Shown here: in pieces, positions 1 to 10,866 of the stretch | Position numbering within the stretch: position 1 is the stretch's first letter | How the letters are laid out: the number at the start of each line of letters is the position of its first letter | Origin: Scytalidium lignicola | Taxonomy: Eukaryota > Ascomycota > Leotiomycetes | NCBI GenBank assembly: GCA_002812745.2 | Contig: NCSJ02000020.1 | Location: forward strand, 62,001-126,000 | DNA: 64,000 bases | Reading direction: 5' to 3' | The notes under the pieces: model-generated | What the model was told of the DNA's origin: nothing | Databases searched by the model: none | The model's input: the letters and a program-made list of their open reading frames with translations, nothing else | Made by a program: the position numbers and the translations under genes

Positions 1-1049
1 TTCGACCATGGAGTGGATGCACTAAATACTTCCCTTGAAGTCCTGATATTTGCTGCTTCACAGAACATGGGAATGGGTTGGAAGACTGTATTGACACTAT
101 TTGCTTGTAAGCTGCCTTTGCCTTGTTATTCTGTTCTTACACTCATCCCGCTCTCCAACAGCCCTATTTACCTTCTATGTTCAAACCTGGGAAGAGTACC
201 ACACGCACACCTTAACACTTGGTCTGGTTTCTGGACCGGTAGAAGGAATTTTGATTCTTGTGACGGTATATGCCTTCACAGCTATTAAAGGTGGTGCGAG
301 TTTCTGGCAGCAGTCTATGTTTAAGACTGTGGGCATTCCAAGCCTAGCCTTCATCCCCGACTATATATACGAGATGCCCTTCAATGAGTGGTACATGGTT
401 CAAGGAAGCCTTGTCCTTGTGTTTAATACAATTTCAAGGTTTCTCCTCCTGTCCTAGATTTATTTTCGGTATAACTAATGTCTCGTAGTTCTATTAATGT
501 CATTAAAGTACGGCGAGCTAGGGGCGACAGATCCCGTGGGGCGCTCCTTGGTCTGGTACCAGCTTTCGTGATATGGACGTTCACTGTAGCCTATTTATAC
601 CTCCAGCCAATCATCCTCTACCACCACTTGGTACCCTTCGTCTTCTTCGCAGGTCTTGTAAACGCTTACTCTGTCGGTCAGATAATAACCGCTCATCTCG
701 TCAAACTGGACTTCCCATACTACAATGTGCTAGCCATTCCATTGATGTATGGTGTTGTGGATTCTCTGGGTCCGGTCTTACAGCGCCATGTCGGTTTTGG
801 GTGGCCCAGTGCCTTGGGAAACGATGTCTACCAGGTGGCATTTGCATTTTGCATGCTTGGCACCGCTATTGGCGTCTATGGTAGCTTTGTGGTCAGTGTT
901 GCAATCCTTGTCCGTTTCTATTTTTAAGAAACTTGCTAAATGTATTACAGGTTGATGTCATAGTCACGATGTGTGATTACCTCGACATTTGGTGCCTAAC
1001 AATCAAGCATCCGTACAACCCCGAACTAGAAGATAAGAAGGGAAAATAG
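1..1049 (+). CDS. Ethanolamine-/cholinephosphotransferase, C-terminal part (5' end outside window)
   Basis: CDP-alcohol phosphotransferase that moves phospho-choline or phospho-ethanolamine from the CDP form to diacylglycerol, the last step of the Kennedy pathway, in ER/Golgi membranes. The window opens inside the catalytic motif: the first codons read FDHGVD, which holds the last D-x3-D of the DGx2ARx8Gx3Dx3D signature. Next come the family-typical stretch YVQTWEEYHT..SGPVEGI and six or so hydrophobic segments, and the tail ends with a lysine-rich cytosolic peptide. Exons by eye: 1-106, 162-438, 489-891, 951-1049 with introns of 50-59 nt; the stop is TAG at 1047-1049. Choline versus ethanolamine preference cannot be read from this part. 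Confidence 0.9.
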
Positions 1050-2628
1050 ACCTGATACATTTCATTGGCGGGTGATGTTAGAACTGCGGGATGATGATTA
1101 CTTTTCTTCGTCATGAAACTACTTTTGATTCTCCAGAACGAACGAATTATTTCTTTGTAATGCATCGTTATAAGATACCCTAGTTATGTATAATGGGGTT
1201 TATACAGCTAAGTTGCTGTTTATGATTAATGGAGAGTATAGAAAATAAGTCTCAATTAAATCTTAGGTCATCGGAGGAATACTGCTATATATTGAATTCG
1301 GTTTAGAAATAGGATTTATTAAGTAAAATATTATCCTGTCTACTAAATGGTTTTCTACAGATGAATGTCATGAAGGTTTACACTAGCGCATGGAGAACCA
1401 ACAATAATCAACTAGTTTCCAGTCTCAACTGCGAAGTTTAAAAATATCAAGCTGTGGTGATTAGTACAGTAGAGAGTAACAGCCATGTACTGACTCTAGC
1501 GTAGAGATTATTCATATAACAACACAGCATCTTTGAAGTAACCATTATTAGATACAAATTGAGCTAATTATAGAGTAGAGTGGATTAAAACATCTTCAAA
1601 TTAATATTTCTGATTGCATCAAGGTAGTAAGATGTCCACTCCCCGCAACTACCTTCAACGATTGGGGAAATGATTAATAATAACATTCCACTTTGTTTAC
1701 GGAGTAAGCATCCGAGAAGACAATACAACATTGCGGTAGATCTCATTTGAGAGGTTGAAGGAGTTGACCCTTGTGAAGCTCCGCACCTGACAAAGCTACC
1801 CCTGCTGTAGGCTAGGTAAGATTCGGGACTGCGGGGACATGCATCTTTCCAACGCTGAGTTAGATGTTTATTTTAAAAGGCGTGAAAAAGACCGTATCCC
1901 TAATTGGATGCAGTGTTCTAAGATTTGATATGCATAAATTAAGTTTAATACACGCAACGAGGTACCTAAATAAACGCAAATTTGGCATATATCGTTACGT
2001 GATTGACTGCTTGAGCCGTTTAAGCGAAGACATGGTCTGCAAAATGAAGTATTATAATTGTAATATATACGATGCTAAAGTCATATTACAACTATAGAAG
2101 GTTACAGTGCATTTATAATTTAAATGCTGCTTGAATTATAACACTTTTTGTTGTTGAGATGCTTGAAGTTTAATTAGAATTGGCGAAGTTCACGTGTAGT
2201 GAGGTAACTCGTCCATTTCTGATCTTACTGCATCTATTAGACCTGCTAGATTTAGTAAACTCACAGTTCTTGCTGCAACGCCGGAAATTGTTCCAACCGC
2301 AGGGCTTATAATGTGGCTCCCAGAATAGGTTGTGATTTTAGCACACTTTGGCTATACCGCTGTAAAATTATTTCTATTTTCGTCCCATGAGGCTGAAATA
2401 AAGTAAGCGCTAGTACAATTACAGAACGGTTTTTGGTGTTATGCTAACCAGTTTGGGTTAGCGAGAGTAAGATTTCTCGGCATGGCGGTGCAAGCCTCAA
2501 GCCACACTGACGGTTTGTGTGCAGGTGCTTCTAATTTTGGGTGTGGCAGAGCTACTCGGCATGGCTAAGCCATGGATTGGAAGTTCACAACTCCAAGTCT
2601 GAATGTCATGAGCACCGACCCTTTGCTG
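1050..2628. other. Gene-free AT-rich stretch
   Basis: No coding segment with start, splice signals and sensible composition on either strand. The longest open stretch (1864-2097, 77 codons) has no family resemblance and is probably chance. Confidence 0.6.
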
Positions 2629-2635
2629 TATATAA
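2629..2635 (+). promoter_or_regulatory. TATA box of the cupredoxin gene
   Basis: A TATATAA element lies about 165 nt before the expected translation start of the secreted cupredoxin. The DNA between is CA-rich with almost no G, as in leaders of highly expressed fungal genes. Confidence 0.5.
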
Positions 2636-2801
2636 GGAAGTGATTTCAACCATGGAGGACTGGCTTCATCAGATCATCGCATCAACATCCACAAGAAAGA
2701 CAAACATCCTCTCTCACAAGCAACAACAACTATCACTATCATCATCATTAAACCATCTAACTTAATTCTCCCAATCACAAACCAAAAACAACTTAATCAA
2801 A

Positions 2802-3350
2802 ATCTTTGCTACCAAGGCTATCATTGCTCTCTTCATCTCAGCAGTTGCTGTTTCTGCTGCTCCAACTCCTACTACTGGTAACGATGTCTCCACAACTGTC
2901 ACTCGGACTGGCGTCACACACTCCGTCGTCGCCGGTCTTGGAGGCCTACACTTCGATCCCGATAGCGTCGTCGCTGAGGTCGGTGACATTGTCGAGTGGC
3001 ACTTCCTGCCCAAGAACCACTCTGTAGCTCAATCCCCTTTTGGTGCTCCTTGCGTACCTGAGAGCGCCACCTCCTTCTTCTCTGGCTTCCAGCCCATCGC
3101 CGATGGCCAAGCTCCCGATGTCTTCCAGATCGTCGTGACCGACACCACACCCATCTGGTACTACTGCGCTCAAACCAATGGTGGCCACTGCCAGGCTGGT
3201 ATGGCCGGTGTCATCAACCAGAACTTCAACTCTCCAAACACTCTTGCCGCCTACAAGGCCAATGCTGCGCTCACCGGCACTTCCGTCATTCCTCCAGTTG
3301 TTCAGGGCGGCGCTGTCATTCCAAACCCCAACCCTCTCGGTGGTTTCTAA
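2802..3350 (+). pseudogene. Secreted cupredoxin-domain protein with no ATG start
   Basis: Reads as a small extracellular blue-copper-like protein (about 182 residues). An N-terminal hydrophobic signal peptide (FATKAIIALFISAVAVSAAP) is followed by one cupredoxin fold. Likely copper ligands are visible: the His in KNHSVAQ near the middle, then Cys and Met in the WYYCAQ..GHCQAGM block. It is the family often found as serine-rich or Pc-type extracellular fungal proteins. No ATG precedes the signal peptide in frame: the two expected positions, 2796-2798 and 2802-2804, both read ATC, the latter in the setting tcaaaATCttt where tcaaaATG would be a good fungal start. No GT dinucleotide occurs between 2642 and about 2840, so a spliced-in start is unlikely. 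The rest of the frame is intact to TAA at 3348-3350. Either the gene is recently silenced, it uses a weak AUC start, or the base is wrong. Confidence 0.72.
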
Positions 3351-3603
3351 GCTACTTAGCTAGACTATCAGGGCCTTATTTTCCTTTCTCATTTTTTGTG
3401 TTGTAGCATTTTCAGGCGCAGGTTTCTAGCGAGCATTTGCATAGCGTTGGCATAGGCATAGCATTAGACAGTTAGACGGCTCTAGAAGAAAAGGGTTATG
3501 AATTTACCTATAAAATCTATATAGATAGATTTTACGAATGATTAATAAAATATAATCTTCTATGAACAAAACTCAAGGAACGGTACTCATCTTTTAGATA
3601 TAA

Positions 3604-4246
3604 GTGATGTTCATTAGATTTACCAGATCCAAGGATATTCAGCTATCCAGTGTTTTCAGAATGTCTAAACAAAGCATCTTGAACATTCATTGTAGTATCT
3701 TCGCCATATTCCTACTTACGGCTATGCTCATGATCGAGTCTCTAGTCTTGGCGACTCTAAGTAGAGGGCCGTCTGGTACCCTTTGATATGATAATCCATA
3801 TATCGTATGTGGGTCTCTTGTGGTTGCCGGATTTGGTGGGTTATTTGCTGATTAAATCTTCTCTTCGAAAACTAATCATTATGGGAATTTTGGAATATCA
3901 TCGCCAAAGCCTCTATGATGGGCACCATAATCTATCCCGGGAGAAAGGGACAACAGCTACCCGAGAGCTTAATGAAGAAGATATGAAAGGATATTGCGCA
4001 GGAAGTTATTGTGAAGTTTGGTACAGGTGGCATTTCCTCGGGTTATGCATGAGTTTACTACATCAGTATTGCATTCTCAGATATGGGCTGCTGGGCTGCT
4101 ATTGCGAGTTTTGGAGGATATTTCGAAATTTATGTGTAGACAGGGGCTTTTATCCCAGGCCTTCGAGGGTAGTAGTAAGGGTAACTAGGATGATAATACT
4201 GCTGTTATCTTGCCTAGAATCTGATAACATGACTCGTCAGATCTAA
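3604..4246 (+). pseudogene. Possible decayed membrane-protein gene
   Basis: Uncertain. From the ATG at 3661 there is a short open frame with a strongly hydrophobic run (IFAIFLLTAMLMIESLVLA), ending in TGA at 3784. A second open frame of 152 codons begins at 3788. The other frame over 3790-3850 also looks protein-like (DNPYIVCGSLVVAGFGGLFAD then stop). Alternating coding-like patches in different frames separated by stops fit a decayed gene, but I recognise no family. It may equally be chance. Confidence 0.22.
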
Positions 4247-4249
4247 TAG

Positions 4250-4763
4250 CCAAGCTCTGCAAATCCAGGAACAAACTCACTTGAATGGATCAATGGATTA
4301 AAGATAGCAGCTTATCGAGACCAAGTAGTGCAGTAGGTTGAGCGCCAGTGGAGTTGGCTGAGAGGACATGTCAACCTTGAAATATGCAGCATATCGTATA
4401 GAAAGACAATATCATACATTAAGTTTAAAACCCGTTTTAGCAGTTTGAGAAACTCAGAACTAGCATCATCATCTTTATCCTCCGATATTCCCTTATCGGT
4501 AATTTTCTCTGCCCCACCATCATCACGTGCACAGCCCCGCCATGATGACCTCGCTTAACCGTACCGTCCCGAAAGGTTAACGCCAGAGACAACGAACTTA
4601 GAGCGACCAAAATAGGTGGGACATCATCATAGATTACACTTCTCTCATCAAATTCCACCCGAGCTGCAACTTAAGTGTCTCAACTTCCACTTCCGCACAA
4701 CTATAGCCCCCTAGTTGTTGGTTTATTTAGCTGCGTTTGATTTCTTAAAAGAAGATATTCAAG
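4250..4763. other. Upstream region of profilin
   Basis: No gene seen. The last 120 nt before the profilin ATG are pyrimidine- and A-rich, as in promoters of strongly expressed fungal genes. Confidence 0.5.
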
Positions 4764-5500
4764 ATGTCTTGGCAAGGCAAGTTGTACCGCCCTCGTGCAT
4801 CATTTCCTTTTTGTTCGGTTGGGCGTTAAACTGACCTGACTATTATAGCATATATCGACACCAGGTATGTCTATGATGCAGCTCCAAGGCTGTGGGCCTC
4901 GAACGAGCNAAAACTGATAGTGGCATAGCCTTGTGAGCAGTGGTCATGTCGACAAGGGAGCTATTTACAGCAAAGCTGGTGATAGTGTTTGGGCTGCAAG
5001 CCCAGGTTTCACTGTACGTGATGGGATATTTTCTTGCTTACATTTTTATTGATACACTCTCTATTTGGCCGCTCTATTGTGTTTCAGAGCCCGGACAACA
5101 AAGAGATGATGAGGCACTGATATTCTATAGGTTTCCGCTCCCGAGATCAAGGAGATTGTAACAGCTTTGGATGGGAAGACGGACAAGATCTATGCTGAGG
5201 GACTGCATGTTGCAGGTGAAAGATACGTTGTTACCACCGCAGAAGGTCGGAGCCTCTACGGCCGAAAGGTTGGTTTCGAGCCCTTTTTTCACACCGCTGA
5301 GCGGGGTATCCTCCTAAAATTTTGGTAATGGACATAAGCTCATTTTTATCTATCACGTTATATAGGGAAGGGAAGGAATCGTTATTTGCAAGACAACACA
5401 AGCTATCCTCATCGCCCACTACGCTGATGGAATGATTGCCGGTAACGCTGCGACTACCACCGAAAAATTGGCAGATTACCTCGTGAGCACAGGCTATTAA
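4764..5500 (+). CDS. Profilin
   Basis: Actin-monomer-binding protein that promotes ATP exchange on G-actin and delivers actin-profilin to formins through poly-proline binding. Five exons give 128 residues, the usual length: 4764-4776, 4849-4864, 4929-5013, 5131-5268, 5366-5500. Diagnostic parts are the N-terminal MSWQAYIDTS, VWAASPGF, the block KTDKIYAEGLHVAGERYV, and the C-terminal helix ADGMIAG..LADYLVSTGY. Exon 1 (13 nt) ends in a GC donor (gcaagt) and the acceptor is tatag|CA, so intron 1 is a GC-AG intron; the second exon is only 16 nt. One 'n' at 4909 lies in intron 2 and does no harm. The open frame and conserved ends indicate a working gene. Confidence 0.95.
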
Positions 5501-6200
5501 GTGCAGTTCTATTTCATTAAGTTGAAGAGGATTTGAGGTGATGTTGCTCCCTCAAGGTTGATAATAAGTTGGCCAGATTCTAGGGGGATCTTGCTTTTGC
5601 ATTTGAGCGTGGTGGGGTGGGAGGATTTCTACTGGAACAAATGAGAAATGCAAATCATTTCTATGCCCTTTTAACTCCCCTTATGTTTAAGGAGGTTGAC
5701 TTTCGCGCGATACTTGCCTCGTGACTTCGCTAACCCAGATGGACCAACCTTCCCAAATTCCATGGGGTTAAGTAATGCTTGTTATCTCCCTAACCAGACT
5801 CCTTATTTAGTTTATGACTCAAATATCATAAATATCCTTGACATATTGCGTCTCTATGCGTCGGACATAAGTTTTGTGTTACAGTACCTTACGTACATAT
5901 CCGAACATATATATGCGCTAGGGAGATCATCCAGTAGCAACTAAAAAATCGACGAAGCCTCGAGTATTACTACCTGGCTAGGGAAAGGTTCAGTTATGAC
6001 CCTTTTGTAATCATAAAACATGATGCACGATTCTCTTAGTTTCTGAGTCAATGGGGTTACGAGTCGGCTTTTACGGAATTAAGAATTCTCCCTTATTTTT
6101 GTACTGTCGAAAGATAAGTATATGTATTTTGTTGTTCACGTTCATTTCCTTCAATCCCTTAAAGATTTCCCCCGACATTTTTCTTTTCAATTCATTCAAA
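5501..6200. other. Intergenic: profilin 3' / SDR promoter
   Basis: No gene recognised. AT-rich; an 82-codon open stretch at 5696-5944 shows no family features. Confidence 0.5.
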
Positions 6201-7227
6201 ATGAGCGAAATATTTGGCTTTGAGACAGAAGGTAATACTGTTGTCTCAAAGTTCGCGGACCAGGTCAAGGGGCGAACCTGTGAGTTGTTCCTCCAAGTTC
6301 TTTTCTCAATATCCAACCTTTTTCTAAAAATAGAAAACAGTCTTGATCACCGGTCCCAGCGAGGGAAGCATTGGAGCAGAGACAGCTCTCTCCTTAGCCC
6401 GTGCCAGCCCCAAACAACTCCTCCTCCTAGGCCGCAATAAGACTAGGATTGATCCTATAATTAAAGCTATCTCAGAAATCGACAAGAACATTGCTGTGAA
6501 GTTCTTTGAAGTTGACCTTTCCTCTCTAGAAAGTGTTCGCAATGCAGCCCAGGCCATCCTCTCCGATCCAACCATCCCAACCATCAATGTCATTATCAAC
6601 AACGCTGGCATAATGGCCTGTCCGTATGAGAAAAGCATCGACGGCATCGAGATGCAATTCGCATCTAACCACCTGGGTCATTTCCTCCTCGACAACCTCC
6701 TACTCCCAAAAGTCCGCGCCTCAGGTCCCCACGCCCGCATCGTGAATATTTCTTCCTGGGGCCACGCTTTCTCCCAGGTGAATTTCGACGATATAAATTT
6801 CAATGATGGGAAGGATTACATCCCTCTATGCGGCTACGGACAATCCAAGACCGCCAACGTGCTCCATGCTGTGGCTTTGAAAAAGCGTCTCGCAGGCTCC
6901 AATATCCACGCCTACGCCCTCCATCCAGGTAGTATCGTCAGCGGACTGCGGAAGTATGCCACGCCTGAGTTTGCGAAGGCTGTTTCGGGCCACTGGGAAA
7001 AGCTAGGGAAGCCCATGCCAGTTAGGAAGACGATGCAGCAGGGCTGCGCTACGCAATTAAGGGCGGCGCTGGATCCTAGCCTTGAGTCAAGACCAGAGAT
7101 TTATTTGCAGGATTGCCAGCTAACTAGTGATCCTACCGATGTCTATCCCTACTGTGTGGATCCAGAGGCGGCGGAGAGGTTGTGGCAGTTGAGTGAGAAG
7201 TTGATTGGGCAGAAGTTCGATATTTAG
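6201..7227 (+). CDS. Short-chain dehydrogenase/reductase (retinol dehydrogenase/WWOX-like)
   Basis: NAD(P)-dependent oxidoreductase of the extended-loop classical SDR type common in fungi; substrate unknown. Two exons (6201-6279, 6341-7227) give 321 residues. The first exon encodes a short leader; the splice restores the Rossmann cofactor loop LITGPSEGSIG. Also visible are the structural NNAGIM motif, the catalytic Ser in VNISSWGH, and the catalytic YxxxK in YGQSKTAN. The C-terminal part (LHPGSIVSGL onward, then a long helix-rich tail) is like the retinol dehydrogenase 11-14/WWOX group. The ATG has a good context (ttcaaaATG). No neighbouring gene suggests a pathway. Confidence 0.9.
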
Positions 7228-8502
7228 ATGGATTTTGTAGATCTTTTATGTGTTGCCTGGTAATAGAGAAGAGGGAAAAAATAGAGATTACGACACGTGA
7301 TATATAGTTAACTACTTCTGAAAATAGTAAATGGAAAATATACTCATGAAGAATAGTTTTAAACGTAAGCTGAGCTGCTTTCACGTGATATAACGTCTAC
7401 CACTTTCTAAAGGTGATCAAGAGCTGATGTGTTGTATTAGATAATTGGAAGTAGATAATTTGTGAAGGGTATTTTACATATGAAGAATATATCCGATAAT
7501 TACAAAACTGGCAAGCTATTACTTTGCTTCAGGAAAGAGATGTTAAATCCACATCGGTTGGTCCAACAAGACCATCACAGAGAATTTAAAGCTCTCAAGA
7601 GAGTTAAGTAAGATTCTAAAGGTCATATTCGAATATTGGTAGATGATTTTTATCATACAAGAGTCGTCATCAGACTCTGTCATCTTCCACTTCAAAACCT
7701 ATCATAAGAAACAGCATTCCAAGATTCGCAAAACCTGAGCTGGTATACATGAGATTGAAAAATGATTAGCTAACGTATAAATATGTAAGCACTGTTTGAT
7801 ACAACGTGTGAATCAGGTCATGGTCCTTTCTTATGAACAAGTGCCATGTCCATGTTTCCGTAGATGGAATAGGAATCAATGCATGTCTCACCCCAACTAG
7901 TTGTGGAGAATGAGATGTGCCTAAACCAGAGCCAGCTCCTACCCCAGAGAAATGGGGAACGGGATATAAACATCAGCCCAGCATGACACTATTCCAAGAA
8001 CAATATTTGTGCGCCTGACATCTATAATGTAACTCTGGATCAGATGTTTGAGTCGATTCTCCTGGTATTGCGGGGTGAGGTTGGGGTAAGCCTGAGGTAG
8101 CGGGGACCCGGACCGGAACCCCATTCGGCTGACGAGCAGTGCCAAGCTTCGCTGGCGCCGCCAACCGAATTTCAAACCCCCTTCATAGAAATTCCTCAAG
8201 GGCTGCACTCAAAGCCAATCTTATTGTGAAAGCCGAGCCTTTATTGCTTGAGGTTCAATATAAATGGTGGCTCTGCCCTCCAATACCACGGAATCGATCG
8301 TTAATAGTCGGGCCATTGGGTGGGTTTCAATTTGAAATTGCGCGCATACCCAACCCGGCCAATCCTTTAGTCGGTAGATGCATTTGCTGTGTGCGAATTG
8401 ATTGATAATAGATCACGAGAAAGGTTTGCCATCCGGAGATATATAGACATGTCAAGCAGCAGTGGTGTGGCGGCGTGCCAAGCCAGGGGTTCGTCGAACG
8501 GT
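7228..8502. other. Gene-free intergenic region between convergent genes
   Basis: 3' ends of the SDR (+) and the Zn2Cys6 factor (-) face each other here. No convincing gene; open stretches overlap in several frames and show no family features. Confidence 0.5.
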
Positions 8503-10866
8503 TCATCCTCCAAGGTAACTCCGCCTCCTCATCTCCGCTTCCCTGATAATCTCGGCTGAGAGGCTAAGGGATGGAGCAAGGTGGGCATAGCGCTCGATCT
8601 CGAGGACAATATCATTGATGATTACATCAATCGAATCGAGGCTCGGAACGAGAGTAACGAGAATGCTGCACAGGGAGGGAGACCTAGTGGCGCCCATCAC
8701 GAGGAGAGTTTGAGAGACTATTGATAAGGCTCCTTGCCAGAGATACGGCATATGACCAGCGTGGCTAATAAAATCAGAAATGGACATTTTATTTAAAATT
8801 GCGAATGACTTACTGTGCTGTGATATGTTCCAATTGCCTGATAGAGGCCTCTAGACACTTCCGACAGTTCTCGCGTACCGATGGATCCAATACAGCTTGC
8901 TCATTGTCGAGCACGGCCAGAATGTAAGGCCTAAAGATAATAGTTCTGCAAGCAAAGTACCTCAAACGTAACACCGTCTGGACTGGATCTTGGAGCATGG
9001 TCCGACTGTATGGGAACTGCAACGGAAGAGGCAAACTCTCATACCATTGTGAAAGCTGGAAATCTAGTTCTGCAACCACAGGTTCAAGACTAGACGTCGA
9101 AGCCATAGAGTCCTTGGAATAAATAAGTTGACTTACTCGATTGAGTAGTCTTCTTAGAGCGATTTCAGCCAGGAAATACCACAGGTCGTCGCGCCCTACA
9201 GAATCATCCTCTTCCGGCTCAAAACCGCCCGGAAGTCCCACTGTTTCCTCAAACTGCACAATCCCTGAATGTGGTAGATCCATTTCGGCGAGAAGATCGC
9301 TCTCAAATAGCAGTGAATTCCAGTATACTCGCTCGCTTAGTTCTCGTTGGGTAGATGGAACTCTTCCTGGCCCGCTGAGGAGGAGTTGGAGCTTTGTGCT
9401 AGTGCTGCTGAGCAACGTCCATGCCTCCAGTGGTCGGACAAGGTAAAAGAGGTAAGCAGATGCTAGAACCATGCATTGCGCAGACAGAACGGAGTTTCGA
9501 GTCATTAGACTAGGAAGTAAGGTCCAAGCTGCGGCGAAGTATGGCAGTCCTGGGGGGTCTTCATTTTGAGGAACTCTTGAAATGCTTCCGTTGCAGCTGG
9601 CTTGTCCAAGTGCTAGCACTAGGAGAACGATGCAGCTCTCTGGGCCTTCCCGGAATCCGTTTGAGAGTGCTATGCGGTAGTGGCTGTTCCAGTTATATGG
9701 GTTGACGCACGCATACCATACGTTGACTTTGGCGAAGAAGGCCTCAATATATGCCGACGTATTTGAGAGGTCTAAACATGGAGCCTTAGACAGCTGCAAA
9801 GGTTCTCTAGCCATCTCTAGCTGAAGAAGAATTTGCGGATCGTAAGGTCTCGATACTAGATCCCGTATCAGAGGCCACTGTAACAGGTGTAGAGCAGCAT
9901 TCGTGTGAATCTTGGGCATGGTAGAGATATTCGTCGGCGTTGTCCAAGTGCCCAATCCTGTAGCGGGAATAAAGGATACAAAATTGCCATTTGGTTGTAT
10001 CATGTTATTGACCTCTTCGTTGCTAATTGTAGTACCTCCATTGATAGATGGTGAGCCTCCTGTTGACAAGGCTAGATTCGAGGTCTGACCAACCAGACTC
10101 GACTGGAGAAGACCCTCTATACGAGTAAGATGCTCTAAGATAAGTTTGTCACCGGCATCTAACTTGATACCGGGCTCACGATAGATGCATTCGGCTCCAA
10201 GCTCAGTGCAAAGTTTGCATTTTGGCTTAGTTCCATCGCAACGTGACTTGCGAGAACGACAGATTTCGCACTACGGTTCGAAGCCTTGATGTTAGTAATG
10301 TTCGGGGAAATAATATAGAACAGGCATCTACTTACAGCGATAGTAGCTCTTCTCCTAGGATAGTCGATGCCAGCATCGGTAGACCTCCTCTTTAGCGGGT
10401 TGGTGCCATCATCACTGCTTGCCTTATGAATGCCGTTTGCCACGGACTCCCTGTCTGCAGAAGACTGCGAGAGATTACGTGCCTTTTGAGCAGAACCGAG
10501 GATTCCTTCACGACTAAAATTCTGCATACGTCTTGAAGTAGGGGATTTAAGAGAGTTTGATGAGTTCAGATTTCCATTGCCATTACCGTGCCCATTAGTG
10601 CCGTTTCCGTTGACACTGTTCAAGTTGTTGCTGCCGTTTCCGTTTCCGTTTCCATTTCCATTACCACTCATACTGCCATTCACGTTACCATTAGCATTTC
10701 CGCTGCCGTTTCCATTTGCAGCAGTACTACTGTTCCCGTTGGTAACCAGTGACAGATGAGGTGCTGATTCTGGCAACTCAATCTTAAATTGGTCTCTTGA
10801 AATGGAGAATGTCCTTCCGGTTGTGGAAGCAGATGTCGGGGATGCTTCAGGTGATGAAGTTGTCAT
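8503..10866 (-). CDS. Zn2Cys6 transcription factor with fungal-specific TF domain
   Basis: DNA-binding regulator, 749 residues from three exons (10866-10336, 10270-8814, 8764-8503). The binuclear zinc cluster is complete: Cys 178, 181, 188, 195, 198 and 205 (CEICRSRKSRC..CKLCTELGAEC), followed by a linker and a short coiled-coil-like helix (DKLILEHLTRIEGLL). Residues about 260-700 form the helical fungal TF domain. Unusually the cluster is not N-terminal: about 177 residues precede it, including a low-complexity Asn-Gly repeat (about residues 43-105) and a Ser-rich segment. Intron 1 falls exactly before the first cysteine, so the zinc cluster starts an exon. The target genes are unknown; no linked biosynthetic cluster is visible. 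Confidence 0.92.
10560..10745 (-). repeat. Asn-Gly codon repeat in the Zn2Cys6 factor
   Basis: Imperfect tandem (GGN AAY) hexamers encode runs of NGNGNG in the coding strand. Such tracts change length easily by slippage. Confidence 0.8.
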
